A stretch of 32,109 bases of DNA from Selenomonadaceae bacterium (GTDB lineage Bacteria > Bacillota > Negativicutes > Selenomonadales > Selenomonadaceae): positions 1 to 32,109 of the forward strand of contig JAFUYE010000038.1 in the NCBI GenBank assembly GCA_017470715.1, written 5' to 3'. Made by a program: the position numbers and the translations under genes. The stretch's first letter is position 1. Each line of letters starts with the position of its first letter. The notes under the pieces were generated by a model. It was not told where the DNA came from and ran no database searches. It saw nothing but the letters and a program-made list of their open reading frames with translations. Shown piece after piece: positions 15,740 through 27,280 of this stretch.

Positions 15740-16624
15740 ATGTCGAGTTACGCTCAAGATGTCAAAAACGAATTGGCGCGAATTTTCGGCGACGAATCCG
15801 AAACTTTGCACGCCGAATTCGCCGCGCTGTTATTTTGCGGTACAAAAATTTTTGACGGGCGTTTGGAATTTGCGACAACCAATGCCGCAGTCGCTCGAAA
15901 AGTCATTTCGTTGACGAAAAAATTTTTACCCGCCGTCAAGCCCGAAGTTGCCGCCGTTCGCCGAAAAAAATTAAACAAAGACTTAATTTATGCCGTGCGA
16001 ATTTTTTTGACGGGCGAAGTGCAAAATTTTCTGGAGCAACTTGACGCGCCCGAATTGCTCAAACGTTCCCGATTTAAAGTTGCGTGGTTGCGCGGCGCGT
16101 TTTTGGCAAAAGGCACGGTCAATCGTCCCGAATCGCAATATTTGTTGCAAATCGTTTCACGCTCGGTTAAAACGGCTCAATTCGTGCGAAAAACTTTGGC
16201 GGCTTTGGACTTCAACGCGGGACTTTATCAACGCAAAAAAAATTTTATCGTCTGGTTGCGCGAAGCCGACGCGATTTGTGATTTTCTCGGCATGATTGGA
16301 GCCGTCAACGCCCTCGAACGTTTTGAGGTTGCGCGCAACTTGAAGGAAATTCGCCTGCAAGTTCATCGTCAGGTCAACATGGACACTTGCGCGCTCAATC
16401 GTGCCGCCGATGCCTCTCAACGCCAGATTGCCGACATAAAAATTTTGATGGCGCGAAATTATCCCGTCACGAAAAAAATCCGTGAGGCAATGGAACTGCG
16501 GCTTGCGAATCCGTCCTGCACAATCAACGAATTGGCGGAAAAAATTTCCTTGAGCAAGGCGGGCATGTGGTCTCGGTTCAAAAAAATTCATCACTTGGCA
16601 AAAAGAATAGCTAATAGGAAATAG
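15740..16624 (+). CDS. whiA: Sporulation/cell-division regulator WhiA
   Basis: A 294-aa DNA-binding protein with an N-terminal LAGLIDADG-like domain and a C-terminal helix-turn-helix. In Bacillus WhiA affects cell division and chromosome segregation; in Streptomyces it is a sporulation regulator. The start MSSYAQDVKNELARIF and the block VNMDTCALNRAADASQRQIADI correspond to family signatures (usually VNCETAN..K), here more diverged. The C-terminal segment INELAEKISLSKAGMWSRFKKI is the HTH. SD GGAGG precedes ATG 15740. It is the usual third gene after rapZ and yvcK. The TAG stop and last residues (ANRK) come from a heptad array. Confidence 0.93.
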   Translation: MSSYAQDVKNELARIFGDESETLHAEFAALLFCGTKIFDGRLEFATTNAAVARKVISLTKKFLPAVKPEVAAVRRKKLNKDLIYAVRIFLTGEVQNFLEQLDAPELLKRSRFKVAWLRGAFLAKGTVNRPESQYLLQIVSRSVKTAQFVRKTLAALDFNAGLYQRKKNFIVWLREADAICDFLGMIGAVNALERFEVARNLKEIRLQVHRQVNMDTCALNRAADASQRQIADIKILMARNYPVTKKIREAMELRLANPSCTINELAEKISLSKAGMWSRFKKIHHLAKRIANRK

Positions 16625-16639
16625 GCAATGTTTTTGCCT
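16606..16639 (+). repeat. Heptad repeat array 7 (unit AATAGGA) with short hairpin
   Basis: Three 7-bp units AATAGCT, AATAGGA, AATAGGC (16606-16626), then a small hairpin AGGCAA (16623-16628) / TTGCCT (16634-16639). It contributes the whiA C-terminus and stop codon and ends just before the SD of the following DUF4446 gene. Confidence 0.7.
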
Positions 16640-16657
16640 GCAAACGGAGGTTTTAAA

Positions 16658-17149
16658 ATGAGTGGCGCGTTCACGTCGGATTTCCTGCTTCATGCGGCGG
16701 GCGGCTTTTTGATTTTGATTATGCTCGGTTTGATAATAAATTTGTATATGGAGCTGTCGTCGATAAAATCTCGATACAAGCGCATGATGGAAGGTTCCGA
16801 AGGCGAAAGTATCGAACAGATGTTGGCGGCGCACACGCAGGCAGTCAACGACGTTTCCGACCAACAACAAAAAATGGAGCGAAAACTTTCGTCGCTGGAA
16901 GAACTGCTTAAAAGTTCGATAACTCGCGTCGCCGTAATTCATTTCGATGCCTTTGAGAAAACCGGTCAAGGGTTAAGCTGGTGTGTCGCAATGTTGGACA
17001 GGAATGACAACGGCGTAATTTTTTCGTCGATTTGCGGACAGGAATCCTCGCGCAGTTACGTCAAGCCGATTGAAGACGGGCGCGTTGCTTCAAACTACAA
17101 ACTTACCCGCGAAGAAGAACAGGCACTTGCTCAAGCTATGCGACAATGA
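16658..17149 (+). CDS. DUF4446 family membrane-anchored protein
   Basis: A 163-aa protein with one N-terminal membrane helix (about residues 10-30, FLILIMLGLIINLYMEL), then a coiled-coil-like region rich in Q, E and S (about 45-85), and a conserved C-terminal domain with RVAVIHFDAFEKTGQGLSWC and ESSRSYVKPIEDG. These blocks match DUF4446, a family of unknown function usually found in Firmicutes near chromosome-partitioning or housekeeping genes. ATG 16658 with SD GGAGG is chosen over an upstream TTG at 16628. It is the last gene of the plus-strand cluster and is followed by a terminator. Confidence 0.88.
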   Translation: MSGAFTSDFLLHAAGGFLILIMLGLIINLYMELSSIKSRYKRMMEGSEGESIEQMLAAHTQAVNDVSDQQQKMERKLSSLEELLKSSITRVAVIHFDAFEKTGQGLSWCVAMLDRNDNGVIFSSICGQESSRSYVKPIEDGRVASNYKLTREEEQALAQAMRQ

Positions 17150-17154
17150 GCGCA

Positions 17155-17191
17155 CGAAAAAACTCCTCCCGAAACGAGAGGAGCTTTTTTT
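17155..17191. terminator. Bidirectional terminator between DUF4446 and rpoC
   Basis: Stem CTCCTC (17163-17168) / GAGGAG (17178-17183), extended inside by CG/CG around AAA. It is flanked by A-runs on the left and T7 on the right, so it can end both convergent transcripts. Confidence 0.85.
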
Positions 17192-17206
17192 GTTTGTGGT
17201 AATAAT

Positions 17207-20200
17207 TTATTCGGCGGCGGAATTTTCTTCGTCGACTGCTTCGTTATCGATGACTTTCAAATCGCGATAATGCGACATGCCTGTTCCCGCAGGAATCAGC
17301 TTGCCGATTATGACGTTTTCTTTCAAGCCGATAAGCGGGTCGATTTTGCCTTTAATCGCCGCGTCCGTCAAAACTCTGGTGGTTTCTTGGAAACTCGCCG
17401 CGCTGAGGAACGAATCAGTTGCCAAAGATGCCTTCGTTATGCCGAGCAGAATCGGTTTTGCGACTGCCGGAGCACGATCTTCCTCAATGGCTTTAGTGTT
17501 TTCCGCCTCGAAAATGTTCACGTCGACATATTCGCCCGGCAAAAATTCCGTGGAGCCGCTGTCTTCGATCTTTACCTTGTGCAACATCTGGCGAACCATA
17601 ACTTCGATGTGCTTGTCGTTGATTTCGACGCCCTGAGACTTGTAGACTTTTTGGACTTCTTTGACGAGGTAGCGGTGAGTTTCTTTGAGACCGCAGATAC
17701 GCAGGATGTCGTGCGGATTTTTGGCGCCGTCGGTGATGTTGTCGCCGGCATGGATTTCGTCGTCGGGCTTAACTTTTGGTTGGATGCCGAAGGGGATCAC
17801 GTATTCGCGACTCTGTTGGTTGTTTAAATCGTGCGGAGTAATTATTACTGTTTTTAAGCCGGTCTTTTCGTCGGTGCCGAAACTGACTATGCCGTCGATT
17901 TCGGCTATTATCGCGTTGTTTTTCGGTTTTCGGGCTTCGAACAACTCTTCGACGCGGGGTAAACCTTGGGTTATATCGCCGCCCGCGACGCCGCCCGTGT
18001 GAAAAGTTCGCATCGTCAACTGCGTACCGGGTTCACCTATCGACTGTGCCGCTATGATTCCGACAGCCTCGCCGACTTCGACCTCGGTTTGATTTGCCAA
18101 ATCGCGTCCGTAACATTTTTGACAAACTCCAAACGGGCTTTTACAGGTCAACACGCTACGGATTGAAACTTTATCGCGCACTTCGCAAATTTTTTGAACG
18201 TTGGATTCGTCAATCATATCGTTGACTTTAGCAATCAAGCAGCCGTCGTCGTCGTAGATGTCCTCCGCCAAAGTTCGCCCGATGATGCGATCGGCAAGTG
18301 GTTCGATGACGCCTTTTTGAGCTTTGAGATGCAAAGTTTGCGCTGTGAACGCGGGCAAATTCAACTCGGCGACACTGCGAATTAAAACTTTGTCGCGCAC
18401 CTCACAAATTTTTTGAAGCTTGGATTCGTCGATAATCTCGTCGACTTTCGCAATCAAGTTGCCGTCGTTGTCGTAGATATCCTCCGCCAAAGTCCGCCCG
18501 ATAATGCGGTCGGTTTGCAACTCGGCAACACTGCGGATTGAAACTTTGTCGCGCACTTCGCAAATTTTCGGAAGATTGGATTCGTCAATCCGGTCGTCGA
18601 CTTTCGCAATCAAGTTGCCGCCGCCGTCGTAGATGTCCTCTGCCAAAGTTCGCCCGATTATGTCGTCGACTTTCGCACTCAAGTTGCCGTCGTCGTCGTA
18701 GATGTCCTCCGCCAAAGTCCGCCCGATGATTCCGTCGGTTTGCAACGCCGCGATTTTTTTTGCGATTCCCGTAGTCAATTTCGTGCCCGCAGGTAAATTC
18801 AACGCCGCAAAATCTTTAGCCAATGTCCGCCCGATATATTTCAAAGCGTCGTGCGCGTCAATTTCCTCAGTCTGTGAACCGCGAGTTTCTTCGACAATCG
18901 CCTCGACATCTATGCCGCGAATGTTGCCCATGCGGATTTGCAGTTCCGAAATTTCTTCCGCGTCCAAAATTGCTTCGGCAAGGTCGCGCTCTATCGGCGT
19001 TTCCGGCTCGTAATCGAAGACCATTTGCGCCAGGTTTTTGCCTATCAGTTCCCGCAAAAATGCTTCCCGCAGGCGTTTGCGTTCAGTTTCGTCCCGCGTG
19101 CCCAATTTGATTACTTCCGAGACCAGCGAATGACTTGCCGCGTTCGGTGCCGTCAAACTCTGTCCGCGCAATGAGATTTCCGGCGTGTTCAGTTCGCCCA
19201 ACAGTTCCAACGCAGCGTCGTCCAAAATCGAATCGGTTGCGATTGCCACTTCGCCGGTTTTCGGGTCGATTACGTCCGCGCCGACAACACGTCCTAATAA
19301 TGCCTCGCTTAACAGTTCCAACGCGTCAAAGGTATCGTTCGCCAGCCGCGCACGAATCAGAGTCAAATTTATCGAACGGATATCGCAATCTTTTTGTCGC
19401 ACTATCACATCTTGCGCTACGTCAACCAGTCGCCGCGTCAAATATCCGCTGTCCGCCGTCCGCAAGGCTGTATCCGCCAATCCTTTGCGCGCTCCGTGTG
19501 ACGAAATAAAGTAGTCGCTAACCGACAAACCTTCGCGGAAATTCGCCGTTATCGGCAAGTCGATTGTTTTGCCCGACGGATCCGCCATAAGTCCGCGCAT
19601 GCCCGCAAGTTGTCTCATCTGCTGTTTATTGCCGCGTGCGCCGCTGTCCGCCATCATAAATATCGGATTGAACGGGTCCATATTCGACATCATCGCATCT
19701 GCCACGCGATTTGTTGCTTCTTCCCACAGCGCGATTACTTTGTTGTAACGTTCCTGGTCCGTCAAAAGACCGCGATTGAAAAACATTTCCACGCGTTTGA
19801 CTTTCGACGACGTTTCAGCGATTATGTCTTTCTTCGCGGGCGGAACAATGACATCCGATATCGCAACCGTCATTCCCGCAATGCAGGCGTAGTGATAACC
19901 CAGTCGCTTTACTCCGTCGATTACTTCAGCCGTCTTCGTCGCACCGAATTTATTAAAACATTCCGCGACCAACTTGCCGAGTTCTTTTTTGCTCATAACC
20001 GTGCCAAGCGTCAATTTACCTTCAGCGTCCCGCTTAAATTGTCGCAGTTCCGACGGCAAAATTTCGTTAAATATCATGCGCCCAACCGATGTCCTGACTA
20101 GTTGCAATTCGCCTTCGTATTCAAGCCGCACAAGTATTTCTGTTTGTAACGACAGGTCACCACTGTCATAAGCCAGCAGCGCTTCGTTGTACGAGCTGTA

Positions 20201-21754
20201 GGCTTTAAGGGGGAAGTTTTTCCCTTCACCCTTGTCCCTTATTTTCGTCAAATAGTACGTGCCCAAAACCATGTCTTGCGTCGGCACGATTATCGGCTTG
20301 CCGTCTTTGGGCGCCAAGATGTGATTCGCTGCCAACATCAACACTCGGGCTTCGGCTTGCGCTTCCGCCGACAGGGGCAGGTGTATCGCCATCTGGTCAC
20401 CGTCGAAGTCTGCATTGTACGCCGTACATGCCAACGGGTGTAATTTCAATGCGCGACCTTCCGTCAACACCGGCTCAAACGCTTGAATTCCCAATCGATG
20501 CAACGTCGGCGCTCGATTCAACAGCACCGGATGTTCCTTGATGACTTCTTCGAGCACGCCCCACACTTCAGCATTTGCTCGGTCGACTTTGCGTTTCGCC
20601 GCTTTGATTGTCAAATTTGAATCTGCCGACAATTTTTTCATCACAAACGGTTTGAACAGTTCCAACGCCATTTCTTTTGGCAACCCGCATTGATGTAATT
20701 TCAATTTCGGTCCGACCACGATTACCGACCTGCCCGAATAATCCACGCGCTTGCCCAACAGATTTTGCCGGAAGCGTCCTTGTTTGCCTTTAAGCATGTC
20801 CGACAGCGACTTTAACGGGCGGTTGCCCGGACCGGTGACGGGACGACCGCGCCTGCCGTTATCTATCAGCGCGTCAACTGCTTCTTGCAACATTCGCTTT
20901 TCGTTGCGCACTATTATATCCGGGGCTTTCAAATTCAACAGTCGACGCAAACGATTGTTTCGATTGATTACTCGCCGGTATAAGTCATTCAAATCACTCG
21001 TTGCGAATCGCCCGCCGTCCAGTTGCACCATCGGGCGCAGTTCCGGCGGGATTACAGGTATCACCGTCAATATCATCCACTCCGGCTTGTTGCCGCTTTT
21101 GCGAAATGCTTCGACAACTTCCAGGCGGCGAATTGCTCGCACTCGCTTTTGTCCGTTCGACGAAATTAATTCTTCGCGCAACTGACCGGCCATTTCGTCC
21201 AAATCGAGAAAGCTCAACAATTTTTGGATAGCTTCGGCGCCCATGCCGACTTTAAACGAATCGCGCCCGTAGGTTTCTCGCGCCAGGCGATATTGACCTT
21301 CCGTCAGGATATCTTTCGGTTTGAGTTCTGGCGTTTGTGACTCCAGCACGATATAGGACGCGAAATAGAGCACGCGCTCCAAGGCACGCGGCGACATATC
21401 CAACAACAAGCCCATTCGTGACGGAATTCCTTTGAAGTACCAGATATGCGAAACCGGGGCGGCAAGTTCGATATGCCCCATTCTTTCGCGGCGCACTTTG
21501 GCTCGGGTGACTTCTACGCCGCAGCGGTCGCAGATAGTGCCTTTGTAGCGGATACGTTTATATTTTCCGCAATGGCATTCCCAATCACGCGTAGGTCCGA
21601 AAATTCGTTCGCAAAACAGACCGTCGCGTTCCGGCTTTAAGGTTCGGTAATTGATAGTTTCCGGTTTTTTTACTTCGCCGTGCGACCAGAAGCGGATTTT
21701 GTCGGGCGACGCCAAGCCAATTCGCATAGAATCGAAAACATTTACGTCGAGCAT
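17207..21754 (-). CDS. rpoC: DNA-directed RNA polymerase subunit beta'
   Basis: A 1515-aa beta' subunit, clearly longer than the roughly 1200 aa of B. subtilis. The N-terminal zinc site has C60, C62, C75 and C78. The catalytic Mg motif NADFDGDQ is at 447-454. The bridge-helix region contains [19 protein letters not shown]. The second zinc site has C1204, C1211 and C1214 ([16 protein letters not shown]), and [20 protein letters not shown] follows. Two oddities: residues about 1007-1203 hold tandem copies of a roughly 50-residue [10 protein letters not shown] module that is normally single, and residues about 504-518 are encoded by DNA with a 7-bp rhythm. ATG 21754 has SD AAGGAGG. It lies 18 bases after rpoB, in the same operon, and ends before the bidirectional terminator. 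Confidence 0.98.
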   Translation of the reverse strand: MLDVNVFDSMRIGLASPDKIRFWSHGEVKKPETINYRTLKPERDGLFCERIFGPTRDWECHCGKYKRIRYKGTICDRCGVEVTRAKVRRERMGHIELAAPVSHIWYFKGIPSRMGLLLDMSPRALERVLYFASYIVLESQTPELKPKDILTEGQYRLARETYGRDSFKVGMGAEAIQKLLSFLDLDEMAGQLREELISSNGQKRVRAIRRLEVVEAFRKSGNKPEWMILTVIPVIPPELRPMVQLDGGRFATSDLNDLYRRVINRNNRLRRLLNLKAPDIIVRNEKRMLQEAVDALIDNGRRGRPVTGPGNRPLKSLSDMLKGKQGRFRQNLLGKRVDYSGRSVIVVGPKLKLHQCGLPKEMALELFKPFVMKKLSADSNLTIKAAKRKVDRANAEVWGVLEEVIKEHPVLLNRAPTLHRLGIQAFEPVLTEGRALKLHPLACTAYNADFDGDQMAIHLPLSAEAQAEARVLMLAANHILAPKDGKPIIVPTQDMVLGTYYLTKIRDKGEGKNFPLKAYSSYNEALLAYDSGDLSLQTEILVRLEYEGELQLVRTSVGRMIFNEILPSELRQFKRDAEGKLTLGTVMSKKELGKLVAECFNKFGATKTAEVIDGVKRLGYHYACIAGMTVAISDVIVPPAKKDIIAETSSKVKRVEMFFNRGLLTDQERYNKVIALWEEATNRVADAMMSNMDPFNPIFMMADSGARGNKQQMRQLAGMRGLMADPSGKTIDLPITANFREGLSVSDYFISSHGARKGLADTALRTADSGYLTRRLVDVAQDVIVRQKDCDIRSINLTLIRARLANDTFDALELLSEALLGRVVGADVIDPKTGEVAIATDSILDDAALELLGELNTPEISLRGQSLTAPNAASHSLVSEVIKLGTRDETERKRLREAFLRELIGKNLAQMVFDYEPETPIERDLAEAILDAEEISELQIRMGNIRGIDVEAIVEETRGSQTEEIDAHDALKYIGRTLAKDFAALNLPAGTKLTTGIAKKIAALQTDGIIGRTLAEDIYDDDGNLSAKVDDIIGRTLAEDIYDGGGNLIAKVDDRIDESNLPKICEVRDKVSIRSVAELQTDRIIGRTLAEDIYDNDGNLIAKVDEIIDESKLQKICEVRDKVLIRSVAELNLPAFTAQTLHLKAQKGVIEPLADRIIGRTLAEDIYDDDGCLIAKVNDMIDESNVQKICEVRDKVSIRSVLTCKSPFGVCQKCYGRDLANQTEVEVGEAVGIIAAQSIGEPGTQLTMRTFHTGGVAGGDITQGLPRVEELFEARKPKNNAIIAEIDGIVSFGTDEKTGLKTVIITPHDLNNQQSREYVIPFGIQPKVKPDDEIHAGDNITDGAKNPHDILRICGLKETHRYLVKEVQKVYKSQGVEINDKHIEVMVRQMLHKVKIEDSGSTEFLPGEYVDVNIFEAENTKAIEEDRAPAVAKPILLGITKASLATDSFLSAASFQETTRVLTDAAIKGKIDPLIGLKENVIIGKLIPAGTGMSHYRDLKVIDNEAVDEENSAAE
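18150..18735 (-). repeat. Tandem repeat inside rpoC (three full and one partial copy)
   Basis: Copies at about 18150-18293, 18370-18513, 18520-18662 and a truncated one at 18663-18735. Two adjacent copies are spaced by exactly 156 nt (52 codons; CTCGGC at 18365 and 18521). Each encodes [19 protein letters not shown], then [21 protein letters not shown]. The copies differ at scattered bases, so the duplication is not brand new. A linker starting ELNLPA separates the copy next to the zinc site from the other copies. Confidence 0.92.
20203..20244 (-). repeat. Heptad-like segment inside rpoC coding sequence
   Basis: The plus strand reads CTTTAAG, GGGGAAG, TTTTCCC, TTCACCC, TTGTCCC, TTATTTT in 7-bp steps, with an inverted centre (AAGGGGGAA / TTTCCCTT). 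The composition resembles array 8. It encodes part of [17 protein letters not shown]. The GEG residues are conserved in RpoC, so part of the pattern may be coincidence. Confidence 0.45.
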
Positions 21755-21772
21755 TGTTGTCCTCCTTCGCGA

Positions 21773-24700
21773 TTAATCAAAATCCTCATCGGTATTATGG
21801 TGAAAATCTTCGGCAAAATTGACCTCTTCAGAGTCAACAAAAGTCAAAACATCTTCGCTCACGGTCACAGGTTCAGCTTGTTCAAAATCGGAATCGCCAT
21901 GATCATTAGCAATAACTTTAACGGCAGGCTCGTCGTCGTCGTCGCGAATGAGAATTTCCTTGGCGTCGGAGCTAAGAACTCTGATATCCAAACCGATAGA
22001 TTGCAATTCCTTGATGAGAACTTTGAAGGATTCGGGCACGCCGGGTTCGGGAATGTTTTGCCCTTTGACAATAGCTTCGTAAGCTTTTACTCTACCGACA
22101 ACGTCGTCGGATTTAACGGTTAAGATTTCTTGCAAGGTAAAAGATGCGCCATAAGCTTCGAGAGCCCAAACTTCCATTTCGCCGAAACGTTGACCGCCAA
22201 ATTGGGCTTTACCGCCGAGCGGTTGTTGAGTAACGAGGGAATAGGGACCCGTAGAGCGCGCATGAATTTTATCGTCAACAAGGTGGTGTAATTTGAGCAT
22301 GTAGACACATCCGACAGTGACGCGGTTCTCAAAAGGCAAGCCGGTTCTGCCGTCGAAAAGCGTAGATTTGCCATCCAGGTCGAGCCCGGCGGTCTCAATT
22401 GCGCGAAAGATATCGGATTCGTGAGCACCGTCGAAAACTGGGGTGGCGACGCAGAAATCCTTATCGAAACCGTTATCGGCAAGATTCGAAAGTTGCCGGA
22501 CAGCCATCCCGAGATGCGTTTCAAGAATTTGCCCGATATTCATGCGGCTGGGAACGCCTAGTGGATTTAGCACGATATCGACGGGCGTACCGTCGGGCAA
22601 GAAAGGCATATCTTCTTGCCTGCGGATTTCGGAAACGACGCCTTTGTTACCGTGGCGACCGGACATTTTGTCGCCGACGGAAATCTTGCGTTTTTGAGCG
22701 ATAAAGACGCGAACTTGTTTAAGAACGCCCGGAGCCAATTCAGCATTGTTATCGCGGTCAAAGATATTGACGGCAACGACCTTGCCCTGTTCGCCGTGCG
22801 GAACGCGCAGGGAAGTATCGCGCACTTCGCGAGCTTTTTCGCCGAAAATCGCACGCAAAAGCCGTTCTTCAGCGGTAAGTTCGGTTTCGCCTTTCGGAGT
22901 GACTTTGCCGACTAGAATATCGCCAGTGCGGACCTCTGAGCCGATAGCAATGATGCCCGCGGAATCGAGATTGACAAGGGAGTCTTCCGAAACGTTCGGA
23001 ATGTCGCGAGTAATATCTTCGGAGCCCAATTTGGTTTCGCGGGCGTCACAAGTATATTCTTCTATGTGAATAGAAGTGAAAATATCGCGTTTGATAAGGT
23101 TTTCATTGAGCAGAATTGCATCTTCGTAATTGTAGCCTTCCCAAGGCATATAGGCGACCAGGATGTTATAACCGAGAGCCAACTCGCCTTGGGAAGTCGC
23201 GGGACCGTCAGCAATGGGTTCACCCTCGTCGACGTGTTGACCTTCGCAGACAATCGGAATTTGGTTAATGCAGGTGCCCTGATTGGAGCGTTGAAATTTT
23301 TGAAGAGGATAAGAGCACAGGCGGTTATTAAAGTCGGAACGAATGGAAATGGAATCGGAATCGACTTTAATGACGGAGCCAGCTTGTTTGGCAAGAATCA
23401 TGACTCCGGAGTCACAGGCAGCTTTAAATTCCATACCGGTGCCGACAAGCGGGGCTTGGGTTTTTAGCAGCGGGACGGCTTGACGTTGCATGTTCGCGCC
23501 CATAAGAGCGCGATTGGCATCGTCATTTTCCAGGAAGGGAATCAAGGCAGTAGCAATAGAAACGACCTGTTTAGGTGAAACGTCCATAAAATCGGCGTCG
23601 GAGCGAAGAACTTTAGCGGACTGAAGGTTGACGCGCGCGGTAAGGCGTTCATTGATAAAACGATTGTTTGAGTCAAGAGGCTCATTAGCCTGAACGATAA
23701 TCAAGTCTTGTTCTTCATCGGCGCCCAAGTAGCGAACGAAGTCAGTAACAAAAACGTCGCAAGAGCCGTCCGGTCGCGAAACTTTATCGACTTTGCGATA
23801 AGGGGATTCCATAAAACCGAATTTATTAACGCGAGCGAAATTGGACAGGGAGCCGATAAGCCCGATATTTGGACCTTCCGGCGTTTCGATAGGACACATC
23901 CGACCATAGTGGGAATTGTGCACGTCGCGAACTTCAAAGCCCGCACGTTCACGGGAAAGCCCGCCGGGACCTAGTGCTGAAAGCCTTCGTTTGTGCGTTA
24001 ATTCGCTCAGCGGATTATGTTGATCCATGAACTGCGACAGTTGCGAAGAGCCGAAAAATTCTTTGATTGCGGCGACGACGGGTCGAATATTTATAAGATT
24101 TTGCGGGGTGACGATTTCGGGATCTTGCGTCGTCATTCTTTCGCGGATAACGCGCTCCATTCTGGACATCCCAATACGGAATTGATTTGCAAGTAATTCG
24201 CCGACCGCACGCACTCGCCTATTACCCAGGTGGTCAATGTCATCTTTGCTACCGACCTGGGCGCTCAGGTCGAAAAGGTATCCGACGGCAGCGGTAATAT
24301 CCGCTACCGAAATTGTGCGCTCCGGCTCCTCCGGCAGGCACAGCATTGCGAAATTCCCAAACTTGGATTTTATTCGGACTTGACAGGGAAATTTAAATCC
24401 GCAGCGAACATAGTCTTTTTGCAAGGGGAAAATTTCGCTCTCGGGGCAATCAAAATCTAGCATCTCTTTGGTTATGGGGATATCAGCGGGCACCAAGATG
24501 ACTCGGGCGAAAATATCCTTGGCGAACGACTTTCCTTCGAACGAAGCAAGGATATCTTTGAATAAAACAGTTCCGGCTTTTATAAGGAAATCTCCCGTTG
24601 TACAATCGAAAACGTCCTCAAAAATTTGCACGCCAATCAAATCGTCAAGGTATTTTTTAGATAAAACCGTATTGCCCGGGAAAATCAACCTTGTGCGACA

Positions 24701-25846
24701 AATCGGCTCAGCAAGCGTTTTGCCCAGGATTCGACGTTTCCAACCAAGCTTTTTGGTTAGTTTATAGCGCCCAACCGCCGCAAGATCATAGCGTCGCGGG
24801 TCGAAAAAGAGCGAATTTAGCATTCCCAACGCATTGTCGGCACTGGGCGGCTCACCGGGTCTCAGTCGGGCGTACATTGCAATCAAGGCTTTTTCCTTAT
24901 TGTCGTCGTTGGATTTTTTATCGGAATCAAGTTGCTCAAGCAGTGCCCGATACGCCCGCGCAAGTGAATTTTTTTCATCGCGTGCGATGATTTTTTCAAG
25001 CAAATACCTCAGGTTGTCGAGTCGGTCAAATTTTTCGTTTATCGCCGCAAAAGCTTCAAGCAAATTTTTAAATGTATCTTCGCAATGCTGTCCGTGCAAA
25101 AGATACGCCTTCAAAAGCGAATCGCGCAAATCACTCGCGTCGTCGAAGAATTTCGCGTCGAACGAATGTAACTTTTCGCAGACAAAATACGAGACATCAA
25201 AAAGGTCAATAATGTCGTCGTTGTCAGTGATGTCAAGTGCCCGTAACATATATGTCAACGGCATCTTTCGGGTCCGGTCAATGCGAACAGAAATCGCGCC
25301 GTCGGAATCAGTTTCAAGCTCAATCCATGCGCCACGATTAGGTATAACTTGCCCGGTGAAAATGTTCTTGCCGCTCTGGTCAATCGCCCCGTCATAATAG
25401 GCACCAGGCGAGCGAACAAGCTGACTGACAATCACGCGCTCCGCCCCGTTGATGATAAAAGTGGCGGTCTCAGTCATAATAGGAAAGTCGCCCATGAAAA
25501 CTTCTTGCTCTTTAACTTCGCCTTTGGCTTTGTTGAGTAATTTGACTTTCACACGAATAGGCGCCGCAAAAGTGCCGTCTCTGCGCTTGCACTCCTCAAG
25601 CGAGTACTTGCTCTCCCCAAAAGAAAACCCCTCAAAAAACAGCTCCAAATTTCCCGTGAAGTCCGAGATGGGCGATACATCCCGAAAAATTTCCGCAAGA
25701 CCTTCCTTCCGGAACCATTCGTAGGAGTTGCGCTGAATGTCGAGGAGGTGTGGCATCTCCATGACTTCCTTAATTCGCGCATAGCTGTAGCGTGTTCGTT
25801 TGCCGATTTTAACGGGGTGTAATCCAACAAGCTCAGGTTTTAACAA
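21773..25846 (-). CDS. rpoB: DNA-directed RNA polymerase subunit beta
   Basis: A 1357-aa beta subunit. The rifampicin region has wild-type-like [20 protein letters not shown] and LSALGPGGL, followed by [31 protein letters not shown] and a C-terminal [16 protein letters not shown] are normal. Residues about 218-317 form a hydrophilic, helix-rich extension between [15 protein letters not shown] and the conserved [10 protein letters not shown] block; most Firmicute proteins have a short linker here, and E. coli carries its unrelated SI1 insertion at this position. TTG 25846 is chosen because SD GAGGAGTGA (25860-25852) is spaced for it and overlaps the alternative GTG 25855; the resulting [13 protein letters not shown] matches relatives. 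It has its own promoter and is followed by rpoC. Confidence 0.98.
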   Translation of the reverse strand: MLKPELVGLHPVKIGKRTRYSYARIKEVMEMPHLLDIQRNSYEWFRKEGLAEIFRDVSPISDFTGNLELFFEGFSFGESKYSLEECKRRDGTFAAPIRVKVKLLNKAKGEVKEQEVFMGDFPIMTETATFIINGAERVIVSQLVRSPGAYYDGAIDQSGKNIFTGQVIPNRGAWIELETDSDGAISVRIDRTRKMPLTYMLRALDITDNDDIIDLFDVSYFVCEKLHSFDAKFFDDASDLRDSLLKAYLLHGQHCEDTFKNLLEAFAAINEKFDRLDNLRYLLEKIIARDEKNSLARAYRALLEQLDSDKKSNDDNKEKALIAMYARLRPGEPPSADNALGMLNSLFFDPRRYDLAAVGRYKLTKKLGWKRRILGKTLAEPICRTRLIFPGNTVLSKKYLDDLIGVQIFEDVFDCTTGDFLIKAGTVLFKDILASFEGKSFAKDIFARVILVPADIPITKEMLDFDCPESEIFPLQKDYVRCGFKFPCQVRIKSKFGNFAMLCLPEEPERTISVADITAAVGYLFDLSAQVGSKDDIDHLGNRRVRAVGELLANQFRIGMSRMERVIRERMTTQDPEIVTPQNLINIRPVVAAIKEFFGSSQLSQFMDQHNPLSELTHKRRLSALGPGGLSRERAGFEVRDVHNSHYGRMCPIETPEGPNIGLIGSLSNFARVNKFGFMESPYRKVDKVSRPDGSCDVFVTDFVRYLGADEEQDLIIVQANEPLDSNNRFINERLTARVNLQSAKVLRSDADFMDVSPKQVVSIATALIPFLENDDANRALMGANMQRQAVPLLKTQAPLVGTGMEFKAACDSGVMILAKQAGSVIKVDSDSISIRSDFNNRLCSYPLQKFQRSNQGTCINQIPIVCEGQHVDEGEPIADGPATSQGELALGYNILVAYMPWEGYNYEDAILLNENLIKRDIFTSIHIEEYTCDARETKLGSEDITRDIPNVSEDSLVNLDSAGIIAIGSEVRTGDILVGKVTPKGETELTAEERLLRAIFGEKAREVRDTSLRVPHGEQGKVVAVNIFDRDNNAELAPGVLKQVRVFIAQKRKISVGDKMSGRHGNKGVVSEIRRQEDMPFLPDGTPVDIVLNPLGVPSRMNIGQILETHLGMAVRQLSNLADNGFDKDFCVATPVFDGAHESDIFRAIETAGLDLDGKSTLFDGRTGLPFENRVTVGCVYMLKLHHLVDDKIHARSTGPYSLVTQQPLGGKAQFGGQRFGEMEVWALEAYGASFTLQEILTVKSDDVVGRVKAYEAIVKGQNIPEPGVPESFKVLIKELQSIGLDIRVLSSDAKEILIRDDDDEPAVKVIANDHGDSDFEQAEPVTVSEDVLTFVDSEEVNFAEDFHHNTDEDFD

Positions 25847-25953
25847 AGCCGTCACTCCTCACTGAATTTAAATGCGCGGCGTAACCCATCGGGATTGCCA
25901 AACGGACACGACGCGCATACTTCCTCCATCTTATGTCAATCAAGTAGCTTTGA

Positions 25954-25982
25954 ATTTTATCGCTGAAAATAAAATTTGTCAA
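25954..25982 (-). promoter_or_regulatory. Predicted sigma-A promoter of rpoBC
   Basis: On the minus strand, TTGACA (25982-25977), a 17-nt spacer and TAAAAT (25959-25954). It leaves a leader of about 100 bases before rpoB with no clear attenuator. Confidence 0.72.
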
Positions 25983-26011
25983 TCGCCGAGCGGATTTTTT
26001 TATCGGCAAAA

Positions 26012-27250
26012 TCAATCACGCCGGAATAAGTCACGTGTGTAAACTTTTTCGCGCACGTCGTCAAGTTCGCTTTCGTAACGATTGGCGATAATGCAGCGGC
26101 TCAAACGTTTGAATTCTGTCGGGTTGTTGATGACGCGGCTACCGAAAAACGTTGAGCCGTCCGGCAAAGCAGGTTCGTAGACAATAACGGTTGCGCCTTT
26201 GGCTTTGATGCGTTTCATGATGCCTTGAATCGACGATTGACGGAAATTGTCGCTGTCGGTTTTCATTGCAAGCCGCCACACACCGATAATAACTTCGTGT
26301 TCGCGGTCAGAGGAAAAATTTTCGCTGCCGGTGTATGCGCCGGAAATTTCCAAAACGCGTTCGGCAATAAAATCTTTGCGCGTGCGATTGCTGTTGACGA
26401 TTGCCTCAATCAAATTTTCGGGCACGTCTTGATAATTCGCCAAAAGTTGCTTCGTGTCTTTGGGCAGACAGTAGCCGCCGTAGCCGAACGACGGATTGTT
26501 GTACATGTCGCCGATACGCGGGTCGAAACAAATTCCTTTGATGATGTCGCGGGTCGAAAGATTTTTCATTTCGGCATAGGTGTCCAGTTCGTTGAAGTAA
26601 GCGACGCGCAAGGCAAGATATGTGTTCGCGAAAAGTTTGACTGCCTCGGCTTCGGTCGTGCCCATGATTAACGTCGGAATATTTTCTTTGACTGCGCCTT
26701 CCTGCAGAAGTTCTGCAAATTCACGGGCGGCAGTCAAATTTTTTTCGTCCGAAAGATTCGTGCCGACAATAATTCGCGACGGATGAAGATTGTCGTAAAG
26801 TGCTTTACTTTCGCGCAAAAATTCGGGGCTGAACAAAATTTTATCCGTGGAAAATTTTTCGCGGGCACCTTCGACGAAACCGACGGGAATCGTGCTTTTG
26901 ATGACGATAAACGCTTCGGAACCGCTTGACAAAACTTTTTCGATAACGGCGTTGACGGCGGAGGTGTCGAAGAAATTTTTTTTCGGATCGTAATTCGTCG
27001 GGACGGCGACAATCACGAAGTCTGCGGCTTTGTAAGCTGAATCGGCGTCCGTTGTGGCAGTCAAGTCAAGTTTGCGTTCCGCAAAAAATTTTTCGATATA
27101 TTCGTCACGAATCGGGCTTTGGCGATTGTTGACGGCTGAAACTTTTTCGGGCGACACGTCGACTGCCAAAACTTTGTTGTGCTGAGCAAGCAAAGTTGCA
27201 AGCGACAACCCGACGTAACCGAGACCGGCAACCGCGATAGTTTTATTCAA
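26012..27250 (-). CDS. ugd: UDP-glucose 6-dehydrogenase
   Basis: A 412-aa NAD-dependent enzyme that oxidises UDP-glucose to UDP-glucuronate, a precursor of acidic surface polysaccharides. The N-terminal Rossmann motif is [22 protein letters not shown] lies in the middle, and the catalytic cysteine is in [16 protein letters not shown]. The C-terminal part, with FIAERVLEI and [14 protein letters not shown], binds UDP. It closely resembles the short E. coli-type Ugd. The true start is TTG 27250 with SD AAGGAGTGA, giving [14 protein letters not shown]; the 47 in-frame codons upstream cover the promoter and array region. It is transcribed toward rpoB, so read-through from ugd into rpoB is possible. 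Confidence 0.96.
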   Translation of the reverse strand: MNKTIAVAGLGYVGLSLATLLAQHNKVLAVDVSPEKVSAVNNRQSPIRDEYIEKFFAERKLDLTATTDADSAYKAADFVIVAVPTNYDPKKNFFDTSAVNAVIEKVLSSGSEAFIVIKSTIPVGFVEGAREKFSTDKILFSPEFLRESKALYDNLHPSRIIVGTNLSDEKNLTAAREFAELLQEGAVKENIPTLIMGTTEAEAVKLFANTYLALRVAYFNELDTYAEMKNLSTRDIIKGICFDPRIGDMYNNPSFGYGGYCLPKDTKQLLANYQDVPENLIEAIVNSNRTRKDFIAERVLEISGAYTGSENFSSDREHEVIIGVWRLAMKTDSDNFRQSSIQGIMKRIKAKGATVIVYEPALPDGSTFFGSRVINNPTEFKRLSRCIIANRYESELDDVREKVYTRDLFRRD

Positions 27251-27280
27251 ATGAATCACTCCTTCGATTGTGTTACCGTC

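Noticed and set aside
18150-18735. CRISPR-like array in the repeat region
   Set aside because: The repeats have no unique spacers of constant length, are in frame, and encode a recognisable RpoC module.
24200-24230. Rifampicin-resistance changes in rpoB
   Set aside because: The conserved rifampicin-site residues (D, H and S in [13 protein letters not shown] and LSALGPGG) look wild type; this was checked on the translated sequence only.
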